A stretch of 64,000 bases of DNA, taken from positions 124,001 to 188,000 of the forward strand of contig SMNZ01000006.1 in assembly GCA_004353515.1 (NCBI GenBank). Reading direction: 5' to 3'. The first letter of the stretch is position 1. Each line of letters begins with the position of its first letter. This document shows positions 44,832 to 54,890 of this stretch, one piece after another. This DNA is from Alteromonadaceae bacterium M269. GTDB lineage: Bacteria; Pseudomonadota; Gammaproteobacteria; Enterobacterales; Alteromonadaceae. A model generated the notes under the pieces. The model saw nothing but the letters and a program-made list of their open reading frames with translations, searched no databases and had not been told where the DNA came from. The position numbers were made by a program, and so were the translations under genes.

Positions 44832-46687
44832 ATTTATCGACGATAGATTTAGTGATTATCGGATCCTACTTAGCCGCTTCGTTATTTATCGGATTCTGGA
44901 TTTCACATAAAGCCTCTCAAAACATGCAGAGTTACTTCTTAGGTGGTAACCGCTTACCTTGGTATGTGTTAGGTATCTCAAATGCTTCGGGCATGTTTGA
45001 TATTGGCGGCACCATGTGGCTGGTTTCACTGCTGTTTATATACGGCTTGAAAAGCGTTTTTATTCCTTGGGTTTGGCCAACCTTCAATCAAATTTTCTTA
45101 ATGATTTTCTTATCGATGTGGCTGCGTCGCTCTGGCGTCATGACTGGTGCAGAATGGATACTGTTTCGGTTTGGTGAAGGTAAGGGCGCTAGGCTTAGCC
45201 ATATCACGGTTGTTATTTTTGCTCTGTTTAGCGTGCTGGGCTTTTTAGCTTACAGTTTTGTCGGTATTGGTAAATTTGCCGCTGTGTTCCTTCCTTGGGA
45301 GCTATCCTCTGATCCTCACACCAATGAGATTATATACGGCTTGATATTCACTGCTATTACGACGGTTTATGTTGTGAAGGGCGGTATGTTCAGTGTTGTT
45401 ATTACCGAAGTTGTTCAGTTTCTAGTGATGACGATAGCGTCGATAGCTGTCGGTATTATCGCAATGATGACAGTGTCTCCGGATATGTTGGCGAAGGTCA
45501 CACCGGCAGGGTGGACAGATCTCAGTTTTGGCTGGGTATTGGAAATCGATTGGACGGAACAGCTGCAAGCCGCCAATGATCGTATTGCCAATGATGGTTA
45601 TTCGATGTTCTCTATTTTCATGATGTTGGTGCTATTCAAAGGGATTTTGGTGAGTCTTGCTGGTCCCGCGCCGAACTACGATATGCAACGCATACTGTCC
45701 GCTAGGTCGCCTCAAGAAGCAGCGAAGATGAGCTGGTTTGTTAACGTGGTCTTGATATTCCCCCGCTATATGATGATTGCTGGTCTCACGGTATTAGCAC
45801 TTGTGTTTTTCGTTGATGAACTTCGTCTAATGGGTGTTGACGCTGACTTTGAACAGATTCTGCCTTTTGCCTTGAATAACTATATACCGACAGGGTTGTT
45901 GGGATTAGTGATTGCTGGTCTGCTAGCGAGCTTTATGTCGACTTTTGCTGCCACGACTAATGCGGCGCCTGCTTACTTAGTCAATGACATCTATAAGAAG
46001 TACATCAATAAAAATGCGGATGATAAAACGTATGTTTATGCCAGCTACGTGGTTTCTATCGCCTTTGTCTTTATCGGTACTTTTATCGGGCTTTGGGTGC
46101 CTTCGTTAAATGATGTCATTTTGTGGTTGGTGTCTGCTTTGTGGGGAGGCTATACCGCAGCTAACGTTTTTAAGTGGTATTGGTGGCGATTCAACGGCTT
46201 TGGTTACTTTAGTGGCATGGCTGTCGGCATTCTTACTGCCATTCCATTGATATTTATTGATGTTAATCCGCTTTATGGGTTCCCTGTTCTGTTTGCGTTG
46301 AGTGCTACAGGTTGTCTTGTCGGCACCTTGATGACACCGCCAGATGACATGCAAGTGCTTAAAAACTTCTATACCAAAACTAGGCCTTGGGGGTTCTGGC
46401 GTCCAGTGCTAGAAGAGCTGCAAAAGGCCGATCCTAACATCCAACCCAATACTGACTTTAAACGCGACATCAGCAATATCTTAGTGGGCGTTTTATGGCA
46501 TACCTCACTAACTGTCACACCTATTTTCATGGTGATTAAAGACTGGCAAAGCTTTGGCATTAGTGCAATTTGTGTTGTAGCCAGCTCGGTTTACCTGAAG
46601 TTCTTCTGGTGGAATAAGTTGGATGACGAGCCTAGCTCTTCAACTTCTTCTTTTGATGAAGCAGCACATTACTCAGAGAGTTCTTAA
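44828..46687 (+). CDS. Sodium:solute symporter (SSS family)
   Basis: 619 residues with about 14 TM helices: LSTIDLVIIGSYLAASLFIGFW start, SYFLGGNRLPWYVLGISNASG loop and GPAPNYDMQRILSARS match the SSS sugar/solute symporters. Imports a sugar or sugar acid with Na+; the operon suggests a cello-oligosaccharide or cellobionate. It has no ribosome site of its own apart from coupling to the leader ORF. Confidence 0.9.
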   Translation: MNLSTIDLVIIGSYLAASLFIGFWISHKASQNMQSYFLGGNRLPWYVLGISNASGMFDIGGTMWLVSLLFIYGLKSVFIPWVWPTFNQIFLMIFLSMWLRRSGVMTGAEWILFRFGEGKGARLSHITVVIFALFSVLGFLAYSFVGIGKFAAVFLPWELSSDPHTNEIIYGLIFTAITTVYVVKGGMFSVVITEVVQFLVMTIASIAVGIIAMMTVSPDMLAKVTPAGWTDLSFGWVLEIDWTEQLQAANDRIANDGYSMFSIFMMLVLFKGILVSLAGPAPNYDMQRILSARSPQEAAKMSWFVNVVLIFPRYMMIAGLTVLALVFFVDELRLMGVDADFEQILPFALNNYIPTGLLGLVIAGLLASFMSTFAATTNAAPAYLVNDIYKKYINKNADDKTYVYASYVVSIAFVFIGTFIGLWVPSLNDVILWLVSALWGGYTAANVFKWYWWRFNGFGYFSGMAVGILTAIPLIFIDVNPLYGFPVLFALSATGCLVGTLMTPPDDMQVLKNFYTKTRPWGFWRPVLEELQKADPNIQPNTDFKRDISNILVGVLWHTSLTVTPIFMVIKDWQSFGISAICVVASSVYLKFFWWNKLDDEPSSSTSSFDEAAHYSESS

Positions 46688-46688
46688 C

Positions 46689-48032
46689 GTGAGATTACAA
46701 GTAAAAGAAAAAGTAGGGTATGCGCTTGGCGATGTTGCCTCTAATTTCTATTGGCGTGTTTTCGATGTCTTCCTATTTATTTTTTACACCGATGTTTTTG
46801 GTCTAGCGCCAGCCGCCGTAGGCACCATGATGTTAGTTACCAGGATTATTGATGCCTTTTCGGATCCCGTGATGGGAGCTTTGGCAGATAGAACACAAAC
46901 ACGTTTTGGTAAGTTCAGGCCTTATTTGCTGTGGGGCATTCTTCCATTAGCGACAGCTGGTGTTCTGACGTTCACCATTCCCGACTTCTCCGAAGGAGGA
47001 AAGCTCATTTGGGCTTACGCGACTTATATTTTCATGATGCTGGCTTACACCTTCATCAATGTACCTTACGGAGCTATGTTAGGGGTTATTACGTCTGATA
47101 CTCAGGATAGAACGTCCTTAAGCAGCTTCCGTTTTATTGGTGCCTTTAGTAGTGGAACCTTAGTGGCCTATATGACACCAAAGCTGGTGGAATACTTTGG
47201 TGCAGGGAATGAAGCATTGGGTTGGCAATACACTATGGGGCTTTATGGTGTTGTCGCTGCTTTGCTCTTTGTTGGCACTTTCTCAATGTGTAAAGAGAGA
47301 GTTGTAAGCCATCAATCAGCACCAGTGAGTGTTCGTCAGGATTTGACAGATCTATTTCATAACAAGCCTTGGTTAGTCCTGTTCTCTCTTGCTCTGATTA
47401 TCATGTTGACCATTACCATCCGTGGCAGTGTCGGAACTTTCTACTTTAAATATTATGCAGAGAGAGAAGATCTTATTGGCACTTTCAGTGCAGTCTATCT
47501 CATCTGCTTGGCTATAGGCGCAGCTATCACACCTATACTGACTCGCTTCTTCGATAAACGTCGACTTTTGATTATTTTGATGAGTTTAGTAACAGCACTT
47601 TCTTTCGTTTTTTACTTTGTGCCCAGAGAAAGCATTGCACTGATGTTTGTTATCCAAGGTGCCATAGGTTTGTGCTTAGGGCCTAAATCTCCCTTGGTTT
47701 TCTCCATGTATGCCGATACTGCGGATTACGCCGAATGGAAAACCGGGCGCAGAGCGACTGCAATGGTTTTTGCGGCCGCCGCTTTTTCTCAGAAATTAGG
47801 TGGCGCTATTGCCGCGGCTACTATCGGTGGCGTTTTGAGTTATATGGGCTATGTCGCTAATGCTGTTCAAAGTAATACATCAAATCACGGGATTGTGCTG
47901 TTGATGACCATTATTCCTGGCTTTTTTGCATTAGTCTCAGTGTGGTTCGCACGTTTTTATTCATTGGACGCTGATCAACTTGCTCATGTTCAATCAGAGC
48001 TTAATGAGAGAAAAGCGAGTGAGGCGTTCTAG
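46689..48032 (+). CDS. GPH-family sugar:cation symporter (MelB-like)
   Basis: 447 residues from GTG, placed one base after the previous stop with GAGAG upstream; the frame runs further back inside the SSS gene and is ignored there. KEKVGYALGDVASNFYWRVF and ADRTQTRFGKFRPYLLWG are hallmark GPH segments, and there are about 12 TM helices. A second inner-membrane importer in the operon, probably for beta-glucosides or cellobionate. Confidence 0.9.
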   Translation: MRLQVKEKVGYALGDVASNFYWRVFDVFLFIFYTDVFGLAPAAVGTMMLVTRIIDAFSDPVMGALADRTQTRFGKFRPYLLWGILPLATAGVLTFTIPDFSEGGKLIWAYATYIFMMLAYTFINVPYGAMLGVITSDTQDRTSLSSFRFIGAFSSGTLVAYMTPKLVEYFGAGNEALGWQYTMGLYGVVAALLFVGTFSMCKERVVSHQSAPVSVRQDLTDLFHNKPWLVLFSLALIIMLTITIRGSVGTFYFKYYAEREDLIGTFSAVYLICLAIGAAITPILTRFFDKRRLLIILMSLVTALSFVFYFVPRESIALMFVIQGAIGLCLGPKSPLVFSMYADTADYAEWKTGRRATAMVFAAAAFSQKLGGAIAAATIGGVLSYMGYVANAVQSNTSNHGIVLLMTIIPGFFALVSVWFARFYSLDADQLAHVQSELNERKASEAF

Positions 48033-48033
48033 T

Positions 48034-50397
48034 ATGAAGCAGAATGTTGTTTTTCGCTGCTCCGAGAGTGATGAGAGCGTATCTCTGTATTCACCGACAT
48101 TGATGCCGAACGCAGGTGGCTTTTTATGGAATAAAAAGCTGATGATTCAAATGAATTGTCGTGGATACGCCGTTGCGCAGCACATGCAACCAGAACCTTC
48201 GAAATACGCTTATGGGCCTGCAATCGAAGGAAAAACTTTTATGCAGCCTGAGCATCATTACTATGCACATCATCCAGGCCGATTTTTTTATCTGAAGGAT
48301 GAAGAAAGCGGAGAGGTATTTTCGTTACCTTATGAACCTACCCGTAAAACGTTCGATGAGTTCATTTTCACTCATCGCGCTCATTCTCTGCATTGGGTAT
48401 TAACTCTCGATGAAGTCGTGTTTGAACTGACATTAAAGTTACTCGGTGATGAAGCCGCGGAACATTGGCACTTAAAGATTAGTAATGGCGGAAGTTCTAC
48501 TCGTAAATTCAGTTTATATTCCTATTTCTCAATAGGTTATATGTCCTGGATGAATCAATCAGCGACTTACGATGAGAGTTTGCAGTCCATTATTGCAACC
48601 AGCGTAACACCCTATCAAAAGGTGGATGAGTTTAAGAAAAATCAGCACCTCAAAGACTTAACTTACTTTTTCTCTGAGAGAAAGCCAGATTCGTGGTTGG
48701 CACAACAAGGTTTATTTGAAGGAGAAGGTGGGCTGCAAAGTCCTGATGCGTTGTTAGGCGAAAGTTTACCCAATCAGGCTTGTCACTACCAAGTGCCTGC
48801 GGCTGTGATGCAGTATCGGTTGTTACTGGGAGCAGAAGACACGGAGCAATTCAATTGGGTATTCGGACCCGCTAAAGATAGACAGGAGATCGAACATATT
48901 ATTAATGTGTTCGCTCAGAATCAAAAAACAGCAGTAGCATATGCTGCACAAAAGAGCTGCCTCAAGGTTTCTACACCAGACAAAACGTTTGATCATTATG
49001 TGAATCACTGGTTGCCTCGGCAAGTATCCTATCATGGTGAATCTAATCGCCTCACAACAGATCCTCAAACGCGCAACTTTTTGCAAGATGCAATGGGGAT
49101 GGTTTTTCTGGATCCGGAAGCAGCGAAAAAGGGATTCTTAAAAGCACTGTCTCAGCAATCTTCAACTGGTGCAATGCCTGACGGGATCTTGTTGCACCCA
49201 GATGCTGAACTTAAATATATCAATACAGTTCCCCATTCGGATCATAACGTTTGGTTGCTTATTTTCCTGTCGACTTATCTACAAGAAACGGGCGACCTGG
49301 GCATCTTGCAAGCATCTTGTCCGTTCAGTGATTATCAAGCCCCTGCAAGCGTGTTTGAACATATACAACGCGCAATGTGTCGCTTAGTGAAGCAAGTTGA
49401 CCATCGTTCATTGAGCTATATTTATCAAGGTGATTGGTGTGATCCAATGAATATGGTAGGGGTGAAAGGCAAAGGTGTTTCTGCTTGGCTAACTCTTGCA
49501 ACGAGTTATAGCTGTTCACTATGGTCAGAGATATGCGAAAGTGCAGGGCAAGAGGTTGTCAGTAGGGACTGGGCCAACCAAGCAAAACAGTTTAATGACG
49601 CAATAAATCAATATTGTTGGGACGGTCAGTGGTATGCACGAGGCATCACTGATGACGGTCGAGTTTTCGGCGTTTCAAACGATGCCGAGGGTAGGATATT
49701 CCTTAATCCTCAAACCTGGTCAATCCTCTCGGGGGCTGCTAGTCCGAGCAAGATAAAAGCTATGCTGGGCCAGATTGATCAGCAATTGGATACACCTTTT
49801 GGACCTATGCTTTTAGCGCCTAGTTATACGGCCTTTCAGAAAGATATAGGACGCCTGACACAGAAGTCGGCTGGAGTGGCTGAAAACGGATCTGTATACA
49901 ATCACGCCTCAGCTTTTTATATCTACAGTCTTTATCAGATTGGTGAGAGTCAGCGCGCGTATTCTGCTCTGCGAAAGATGTTAGTCGACTCGACTGATGC
50001 ACTCACTAAGGGGCAGTTACCGGTTTATATTCCTAATTATTACCGCGGTGCTTATCACCAATACCCGGATTACGCAGGTAAGTCGAGTCAGCTGTTTAAT
50101 ACGGGAACTGTTGCTTGGTATTACCGTAGTGTTATCGAAGGATTATTTGGCTTAAAAGGACATGAACAAGGGTTGGAGATATCGCCTCAGCTGCCTGACG
50201 AATGGGACGAAGCAAAAGTTAGCCGACAATTTAGGCAAGCTACTTTTCATGTCGAATATAAGCGAACAGATGCGATAACGGGTATGCAGATCAGTGCTAA
50301 CGGCTCAGTTGTTGATTGGAATGTAATAACCGATATCGTTGCTGGGGAAACCTATTCTGTTAGCGTGACGCTTCCTCGCAGAGTAAAACGCTCATGA
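48034..50397 (+). CDS. GH94 phosphorylase, probable cellobionic acid phosphorylase
   Basis: 787 residues from the ATG one base after the previous stop. N-terminal beta-sandwich (GGFLWNKKLMIQMNCRGYAV) and a helical barrel with QGDWCDPMNMVG holding the catalytic Asp, where cellobiose phosphorylases normally have GDWND. The DWCDPMNMVGVKGKG variant recalls cellobionic acid phosphorylases, which convert cellobionate and phosphate to glucose-1-phosphate and gluconate. A gluconokinase gene overlaps its 3' end by 4 bases, strong context for this call. Cytoplasmic (no signal). Cellobiose or laminaribiose phosphorylase is the alternative. Confidence 0.8.
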   Translation: MKQNVVFRCSESDESVSLYSPTLMPNAGGFLWNKKLMIQMNCRGYAVAQHMQPEPSKYAYGPAIEGKTFMQPEHHYYAHHPGRFFYLKDEESGEVFSLPYEPTRKTFDEFIFTHRAHSLHWVLTLDEVVFELTLKLLGDEAAEHWHLKISNGGSSTRKFSLYSYFSIGYMSWMNQSATYDESLQSIIATSVTPYQKVDEFKKNQHLKDLTYFFSERKPDSWLAQQGLFEGEGGLQSPDALLGESLPNQACHYQVPAAVMQYRLLLGAEDTEQFNWVFGPAKDRQEIEHIINVFAQNQKTAVAYAAQKSCLKVSTPDKTFDHYVNHWLPRQVSYHGESNRLTTDPQTRNFLQDAMGMVFLDPEAAKKGFLKALSQQSSTGAMPDGILLHPDAELKYINTVPHSDHNVWLLIFLSTYLQETGDLGILQASCPFSDYQAPASVFEHIQRAMCRLVKQVDHRSLSYIYQGDWCDPMNMVGVKGKGVSAWLTLATSYSCSLWSEICESAGQEVVSRDWANQAKQFNDAINQYCWDGQWYARGITDDGRVFGVSNDAEGRIFLNPQTWSILSGAASPSKIKAMLGQIDQQLDTPFGPMLLAPSYTAFQKDIGRLTQKSAGVAENGSVYNHASAFYIYSLYQIGESQRAYSALRKMLVDSTDALTKGQLPVYIPNYYRGAYHQYPDYAGKSSQLFNTGTVAWYYRSVIEGLFGLKGHEQGLEISPQLPDEWDEAKVSRQFRQATFHVEYKRTDAITGMQISANGSVVDWNVITDIVAGETYSVSVTLPRRVKRS

Positions 50398-50915
50398 GTG
50401 CAGTAACGCCAATACTTGTTATTGTTATGGGGGTTAGTGGCGTTGGTAAGTCAACCATTGCATCGACTGTGGCTACTCGCCTGAATATGGCGTTTATTGA
50501 AGCTGATGAGTTTCATAGCGATGAGGCTATCCAGAGCATGGGCTGTGGCATTCCTTTGACTGATGAATTAAGACAAGGGTGGATCGAATGCCTTTGCAAT
50601 GCCGCTAACCAGTATATTCTTAACAATCAATCAGTGGTTTTGGCCTATTCAGGTTTAAAGACAAAACATCGCGCTCAGTTCAGCGCCTTACCATGCCGTA
50701 CTTTATTTCTGCTACTTGATGCGTCCTTTGATTTGCTGAGAGGGCGGCTTGCTGAACGTAAAAATCATTTCTTCCCCGAGTCCTTATTACAGAGTCAGTT
50801 TGAAGATTTCGAACCTCTAACGAGCGACATCAATTCGCGCAAAGTGAATGCGGAGCGAGCTGAAGAGTTTGTTATCGATGAATGTCTAAAACATATAAGG
50901 GATTTTAAAGAATGA
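50394..50915 (+). CDS. Gluconokinase
   Basis: 173 residues, the usual length of GntK. P-loop MGVSGVGKST (12-21), IEADEFHS substrate loop, LAYSGLKTKHR and RGRLAERKNHFFPESLLQSQFEDFEPL, all characteristic of the gluconokinase family. Phosphorylates gluconate to 6-phosphogluconate for the pentose phosphate or Entner-Doudoroff route. Overlaps the GH94 stop (ATGA) and the next start, so tightly coupled; consumes the gluconate that GH94 would release from cellobionate. Confidence 0.88.
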   Translation: MSAVTPILVIVMGVSGVGKSTIASTVATRLNMAFIEADEFHSDEAIQSMGCGIPLTDELRQGWIECLCNAANQYILNNQSVVLAYSGLKTKHRAQFSALPCRTLFLLLDASFDLLRGRLAERKNHFFPESLLQSQFEDFEPLTSDINSRKVNAERAEEFVIDECLKHIRDFKE

Positions 50916-51652
50916 AACTGTATGTTGGATTCTGTATTGCGTTAATAAGCAGTGTTTATGCGTGGGCCGATAAAGCAACTTATGTCAATCAGGCACCAGT
51001 TATTGATGGCAATGCGGATGAAGCGTTTTGGCAACAAGGGCCTTGGTACAAGATAGATAAACACATCCTTGGCGAACTTCCTTCCGAACAAGACTTTAGT
51101 GGTCGCTATACATTGCGTTGGGATAAAGACTTCTTATACCTACTCGCTGAAATACAAGATGACATACTGTTTGATGCCCATCCTGACCCTCGAGAACGGT
51201 ATTGGGATGATGATTGTTTAGAGATTTTTATCGATGAAGATTACTCTGGTGGTGAGCACTTACAAAACGACAATGCTTTTGCTTATCACGTAGGGTTAGA
51301 CAATCAGTCGGTTGATATAGGCCCTGCTCATAAAGATGGCTCTGTTAATGTTCGTTTGCTTAACGAGCATATTCACTCTGAATGGAAAAGGTCAGCTGAA
51401 TCGCCTTTTATCATGACTTGGGAGCTCGCAATCCGTGTTTTTGACGACACGTATTCCGACTCGTCGCACAACAAGTCCGTTACGTTGCAAGAAGGTAAAA
51501 AGCTCGGCTTTATGCTGGCATATTGTGACAACGATGGAAGCGCTGAGCGTGAACACTTTATGGGGTCTCACGAAATTAAGCCGGTAAACGGTGATAAGAA
51601 CTTGGGTTACAAAGATGCCTCAGTTTTTGGCGAATTGACGCTAGTTAAGTAA
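50912..51652 (+). CDS. Secreted CBM9-like carbohydrate-binding protein
   Basis: 246 residues. Signal peptide (1-19, VYAWA-D), then a single CBM9-type beta-sandwich: APVIDGNADEAFWQ start, LRWDKDFLYLLAEIQDD, RYWDDDCLEIFIDED and WELAIRVF. CBM9 modules bind sugar chain ends; standalone versions occur in sugar operons of marine bacteria and may act as periplasmic binding or sensing proteins. Start overlaps the gluconokinase stop. Confidence 0.83.
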   Translation: MKLYVGFCIALISSVYAWADKATYVNQAPVIDGNADEAFWQQGPWYKIDKHILGELPSEQDFSGRYTLRWDKDFLYLLAEIQDDILFDAHPDPRERYWDDDCLEIFIDEDYSGGEHLQNDNAFAYHVGLDNQSVDIGPAHKDGSVNVRLLNEHIHSEWKRSAESPFIMTWELAIRVFDDTYSDSSHNKSVTLQEGKKLGFMLAYCDNDGSAEREHFMGSHEIKPVNGDKNLGYKDASVFGELTLVK

Positions 51653-51719
51653 ATTTTTATTGTCTTTTGAAGTATGTAAGCACCCGCATACTTCTCTGTT
51701 GTATAAAGGAGAAAATGCC

Positions 51720-53567
51720 TTGAAACGTTTAAAATTAACACTCACAGCTTGCCTACTTATAGGCTTATATGGTTGTAACGGTCCTCAACCATCTACTTCT
51801 GAAAATGTGGTGAGTCAGTTGAAGCTGAGTGAGACGACACCAGAGAAGTTTGTACAGAGTCTTGTTTCACAAATGACCTTGGCAGAGAAAGTTGGTCAAA
51901 TGACTCAAGCAGAACGCAACAATGTTACGCCAGAAGATATCAAGAAGTACTTCCTTGGTTCTGTGCTAAATGGTGGTGGCTCTGTGCCGGGTGAAAATAG
52001 GCCTGAGGATTGGCGAGCCATGATTGATGCCTATCAAGCGGCGGCTCTTGATACACGCCTTGGAATTCCGTTTATTTATGGGACGGATGCGGTGCATGGT
52101 CACAATAATGTTAAGGATGCGACGATATTTCCACACAACGTTGGTCTAGGCGCGATGCGTAACCCTGATTTGATGGAGAAAATTGGTAAAGCAACCGCAG
52201 CTGAGGTTGCGGCAACGGGCGTTCATTGGAATTTCGCACCAGCGCTTTGTGTCTCGCGTGATAAAAGGTGGGGTAGAGCCTACGAGTGTTACGGTGAGAA
52301 ACCTGAAATTGGTGTGAGCTACTCAGGCCGCTATGTCAAAGGCATGCAGGAGTCTGGGCTTGTGCTTGCAACAGCTAAACACTGGGTCGGTGATGGCGGA
52401 ACCACTTACGGTACCGGCGATCATGATTATGTGATTGATCGCGGTGATACCCGCGTTAGTGAGCAAGAACTGCGTGATATTCATATTGCTCCCTATCTAA
52501 ATGCTTTTAAGCAAGATGTTGGCTCTGTTATGTATTCATATAGCAGCGTTAACGGGCTTAAAATGCATGAAAACGCACGCATCAATAACGATATTTTAAA
52601 AGGTGAACTCGGCTTTGATGGTTTTGTTATTTCGGATTGGCAGGCTATTGAAGAAATTGCCGCAGAAACTAATCGCGAGCGCATTGTTAAAGCGATAAAC
52701 GCAGGCCTTGATATGGCAATGGAGCCTGAGTTCTGGCGTGAATACATCACCGATATTACCGCAGCAGTAAATGATGGTGAGATTCCTATGGCACGTATTG
52801 ATGATGCGGTAACTCGGATACTTCTGCAGAAAGTGCGTTTGGGATTGTTTGATTCACCTATGGCGGCTGATAGAACAACAGACTTTGATGGCGTTTTAGG
52901 AAATCAGGCGCACAGGGACATTGCCAAGCAAGCGGTACGTGAATCTCAGGTTGTACTCAAGAACGAGGGTATCTTGCCACTGAACAAAGGGTCCAAGATT
53001 CTCGTCGCAGGTTCTCATGCAGACGATATCGGTCTTCAATCTGGCGGCTGGACTATTGAGTGGCAAGGTGGAGAAGGTGATATTACTCAAGGCCAAACCA
53101 TACTGGATGGGATCAAGCAACACGCGAGTGATGTAACTTTCTCTAAAGATGGAAGCGGTGCTGCAGGTCATGATGTCGCTGTTGTAGTTGTCGGTGAAAA
53201 ACCTTATGCAGAAGGAGCTGGAGATTATGACGTTCAACCTTGTGAGCATTGCCAACCTTTAACACTGAGCGATGAGCAATTAGCGACTATTGCTAAGGTT
53301 CGTGAAGCAGGCGTTCCTGTGTTGGTTGTCTTAGTCTCTGGTCGTCCGTTGTTGATTAGCGACGAATTGCCTGAGTGGGATGGACTAGTTGCGGCTTGGT
53401 TGCCAGGAAGTGAAGCTGATGGGGTTGCGGATGTTTTATTTGGAGACTTCAAGCCTAAAGGTAAGTTACCTGTTTCTTGGCCATCGACCTTGGAAGATGT
53501 AAATAAGAATACGGGTGATGCGGGTTATCAACCTCTATTTGACTATGGCTACGGCTTGACGTTTTAG
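51720..53567 (+). CDS. GH3 beta-glucosidase lipoprotein
   Basis: 615 residues from TTG, chosen because AAAGGAG lies 8 bases upstream and it gives a clean lipoprotein signal with lipobox GLYGC (Cys19). GH3 barrel with KHWVGDGGT and VISDWQAI (nucleophile Asp306), then the alpha/beta sandwich domain (VAVVVVGEKPYAEGAGDY), ending PLFDYGYGLTF. Outer-membrane or periplasmic cello-oligosaccharide hydrolase feeding the transporters. A reading from 51660 is longer but lacks a signal at its start. Confidence 0.92.
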   Translation: MKRLKLTLTACLLIGLYGCNGPQPSTSENVVSQLKLSETTPEKFVQSLVSQMTLAEKVGQMTQAERNNVTPEDIKKYFLGSVLNGGGSVPGENRPEDWRAMIDAYQAAALDTRLGIPFIYGTDAVHGHNNVKDATIFPHNVGLGAMRNPDLMEKIGKATAAEVAATGVHWNFAPALCVSRDKRWGRAYECYGEKPEIGVSYSGRYVKGMQESGLVLATAKHWVGDGGTTYGTGDHDYVIDRGDTRVSEQELRDIHIAPYLNAFKQDVGSVMYSYSSVNGLKMHENARINNDILKGELGFDGFVISDWQAIEEIAAETNRERIVKAINAGLDMAMEPEFWREYITDITAAVNDGEIPMARIDDAVTRILLQKVRLGLFDSPMAADRTTDFDGVLGNQAHRDIAKQAVRESQVVLKNEGILPLNKGSKILVAGSHADDIGLQSGGWTIEWQGGEGDITQGQTILDGIKQHASDVTFSKDGSGAAGHDVAVVVVGEKPYAEGAGDYDVQPCEHCQPLTLSDEQLATIAKVREAGVPVLVVLVSGRPLLISDELPEWDGLVAAWLPGSEADGVADVLFGDFKPKGKLPVSWPSTLEDVNKNTGDAGYQPLFDYGYGLTF

Positions 53568-53589
53568 TCGCTTCTAGGAGGAATTCATC

Positions 53590-54840
53590 ATGGCATCTAT
53601 ACCATCTAGTCAATCTGCAGCGACTTCAGAAACACCGACTCAGTCTGTGTGGCCTTTGGTTGCGCTAACCTCATTGTTTTTTATGTGGGGTTTTATTACT
53701 GCACTAAACGACATTCTTATTCCGCACCTTAAAGGTGTGTTCAGCCTGACTTATACACAAGCAACTTTGATCCAGTTTTGCTTCTTTGGGGCTTACTTCT
53801 TGGTGTCTGTGCCGGCTGGAGCTCTGGTCAATAAGATAGGTTTTCAGAAGGGAATCGGTGTAGGTCTGAGTATTGCTGCTATAGGGTGCTTACTGTTTAT
53901 ACCTGCAGCAAAACTTGAAGTTTATGCCATGTTTTTAGGTGCTTTGTTCATCCTAGCAAGTGGTATCACCATCTTGCAGGTTTCTGCGAACCCCATGGTG
54001 ACACTTATGGGTGATCCTGACACTGCGTCGAGTAGATTAACCTTAACGCAGGCGTTCAACTCTTTAGGGACAACCATAGCGCCTAGCTTGGGTGGTTATT
54101 TGATATTTTCGTCTGTTTCTGAACAAAGTGCGGGAGCTGATACTGTTATTCTGCCTTATGTCGTTCTTGCAGCAGCACTCTTCTTTATCGCCGTTTTTAT
54201 GATGCGTATGGCCTTCCCTAAAACTGCAGGTAGCGGTGAGGACGAAGCGCTAGGTGATCACTCTTTTGTTTCCTTGATGCAGCTAAGCAAGCCTCTATTT
54301 TGGGGCGTGATTGGTATCTTTGTTTATGTTGGTGCTGAAGTATCAATCGGGAGCTTTATTATCAACTTCTTGGGAGAAGAATCAGTTGCAGGGTTGGAAG
54401 AAATTGAAGCTGCAAATTACCTCACCTATTACTGGGGCGGGGCTATGGTCGGTCGCTTCTTTGGTGCAGCGTTGATGCAGAAAATTAAACCTGGTTTGTT
54501 GTTGGCGATTAATGCGGCGACTTCCGTCTTGCTTATTTTATTGGCAGTGACAACGAGCGGCAGCTTAGCGATGTGGTCAATTTTGTTAGTGGGGCTTTGC
54601 AATTCCATTATGTTCCCGACTATTTTCAGTTTGGCATTAAGGGATTTAGGTAAATACACCAGTAAAGGCTCGGGACTATTATGCTTGGCGATAGTCGGCG
54701 GTGCTATTATTCCTGTTCTTCAAGGTAAGCTTGCCGACACTATTGGGCTTCAGATTTCCTTTGTCATACCGGCTGTTTGTTATCTTTTCATTGCTTATTA
54801 CGGCTTAGTTGGATCTCAACATAAAGTTGAAAAGCTTTAA
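53590..54840 (+). CDS. FHS-family sugar permease (FucP/GluP-like MFS)
   Basis: 416 residues with 12 TM helices. [28 protein letters not shown] is split among the signature first helix; [11 protein letters not shown] and [13 protein letters not shown] are also typical. This family imports glucose, galactose or fucose with H+ or Na+. It would take up the glucose released outside by GH3. AGGAGG precedes the ATG; last gene of the operon. Confidence 0.9.
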   Translation: MASIPSSQSAATSETPTQSVWPLVALTSLFFMWGFITALNDILIPHLKGVFSLTYTQATLIQFCFFGAYFLVSVPAGALVNKIGFQKGIGVGLSIAAIGCLLFIPAAKLEVYAMFLGALFILASGITILQVSANPMVTLMGDPDTASSRLTLTQAFNSLGTTIAPSLGGYLIFSSVSEQSAGADTVILPYVVLAAALFFIAVFMMRMAFPKTAGSGEDEALGDHSFVSLMQLSKPLFWGVIGIFVYVGAEVSIGSFIINFLGEESVAGLEEIEAANYLTYYWGGAMVGRFFGAALMQKIKPGLLLAINAATSVLLILLAVTTSGSLAMWSILLVGLCNSIMFPTIFSLALRDLGKYTSKGSGLLCLAIVGGAIIPVLQGKLADTIGLQISFVIPAVCYLFIAYYGLVGSQHKVEKL

Positions 54841-54855
54841 TTAACATCATTGGTT

Positions 54856-54878
54856 AGGCGCCTGTTTCTGAGGCGCCT
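54856..54878. terminator. Hairpin between convergent permease and pirin genes
   Basis: AGGCGCCT-GTTTCTG-AGGCGCCT, where each arm is itself palindromic. Stable, but with only a weak T tract on either strand; it may end transcription from both sides. Confidence 0.55.
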
Positions 54879-54890
54879 CATAGGACTAGC

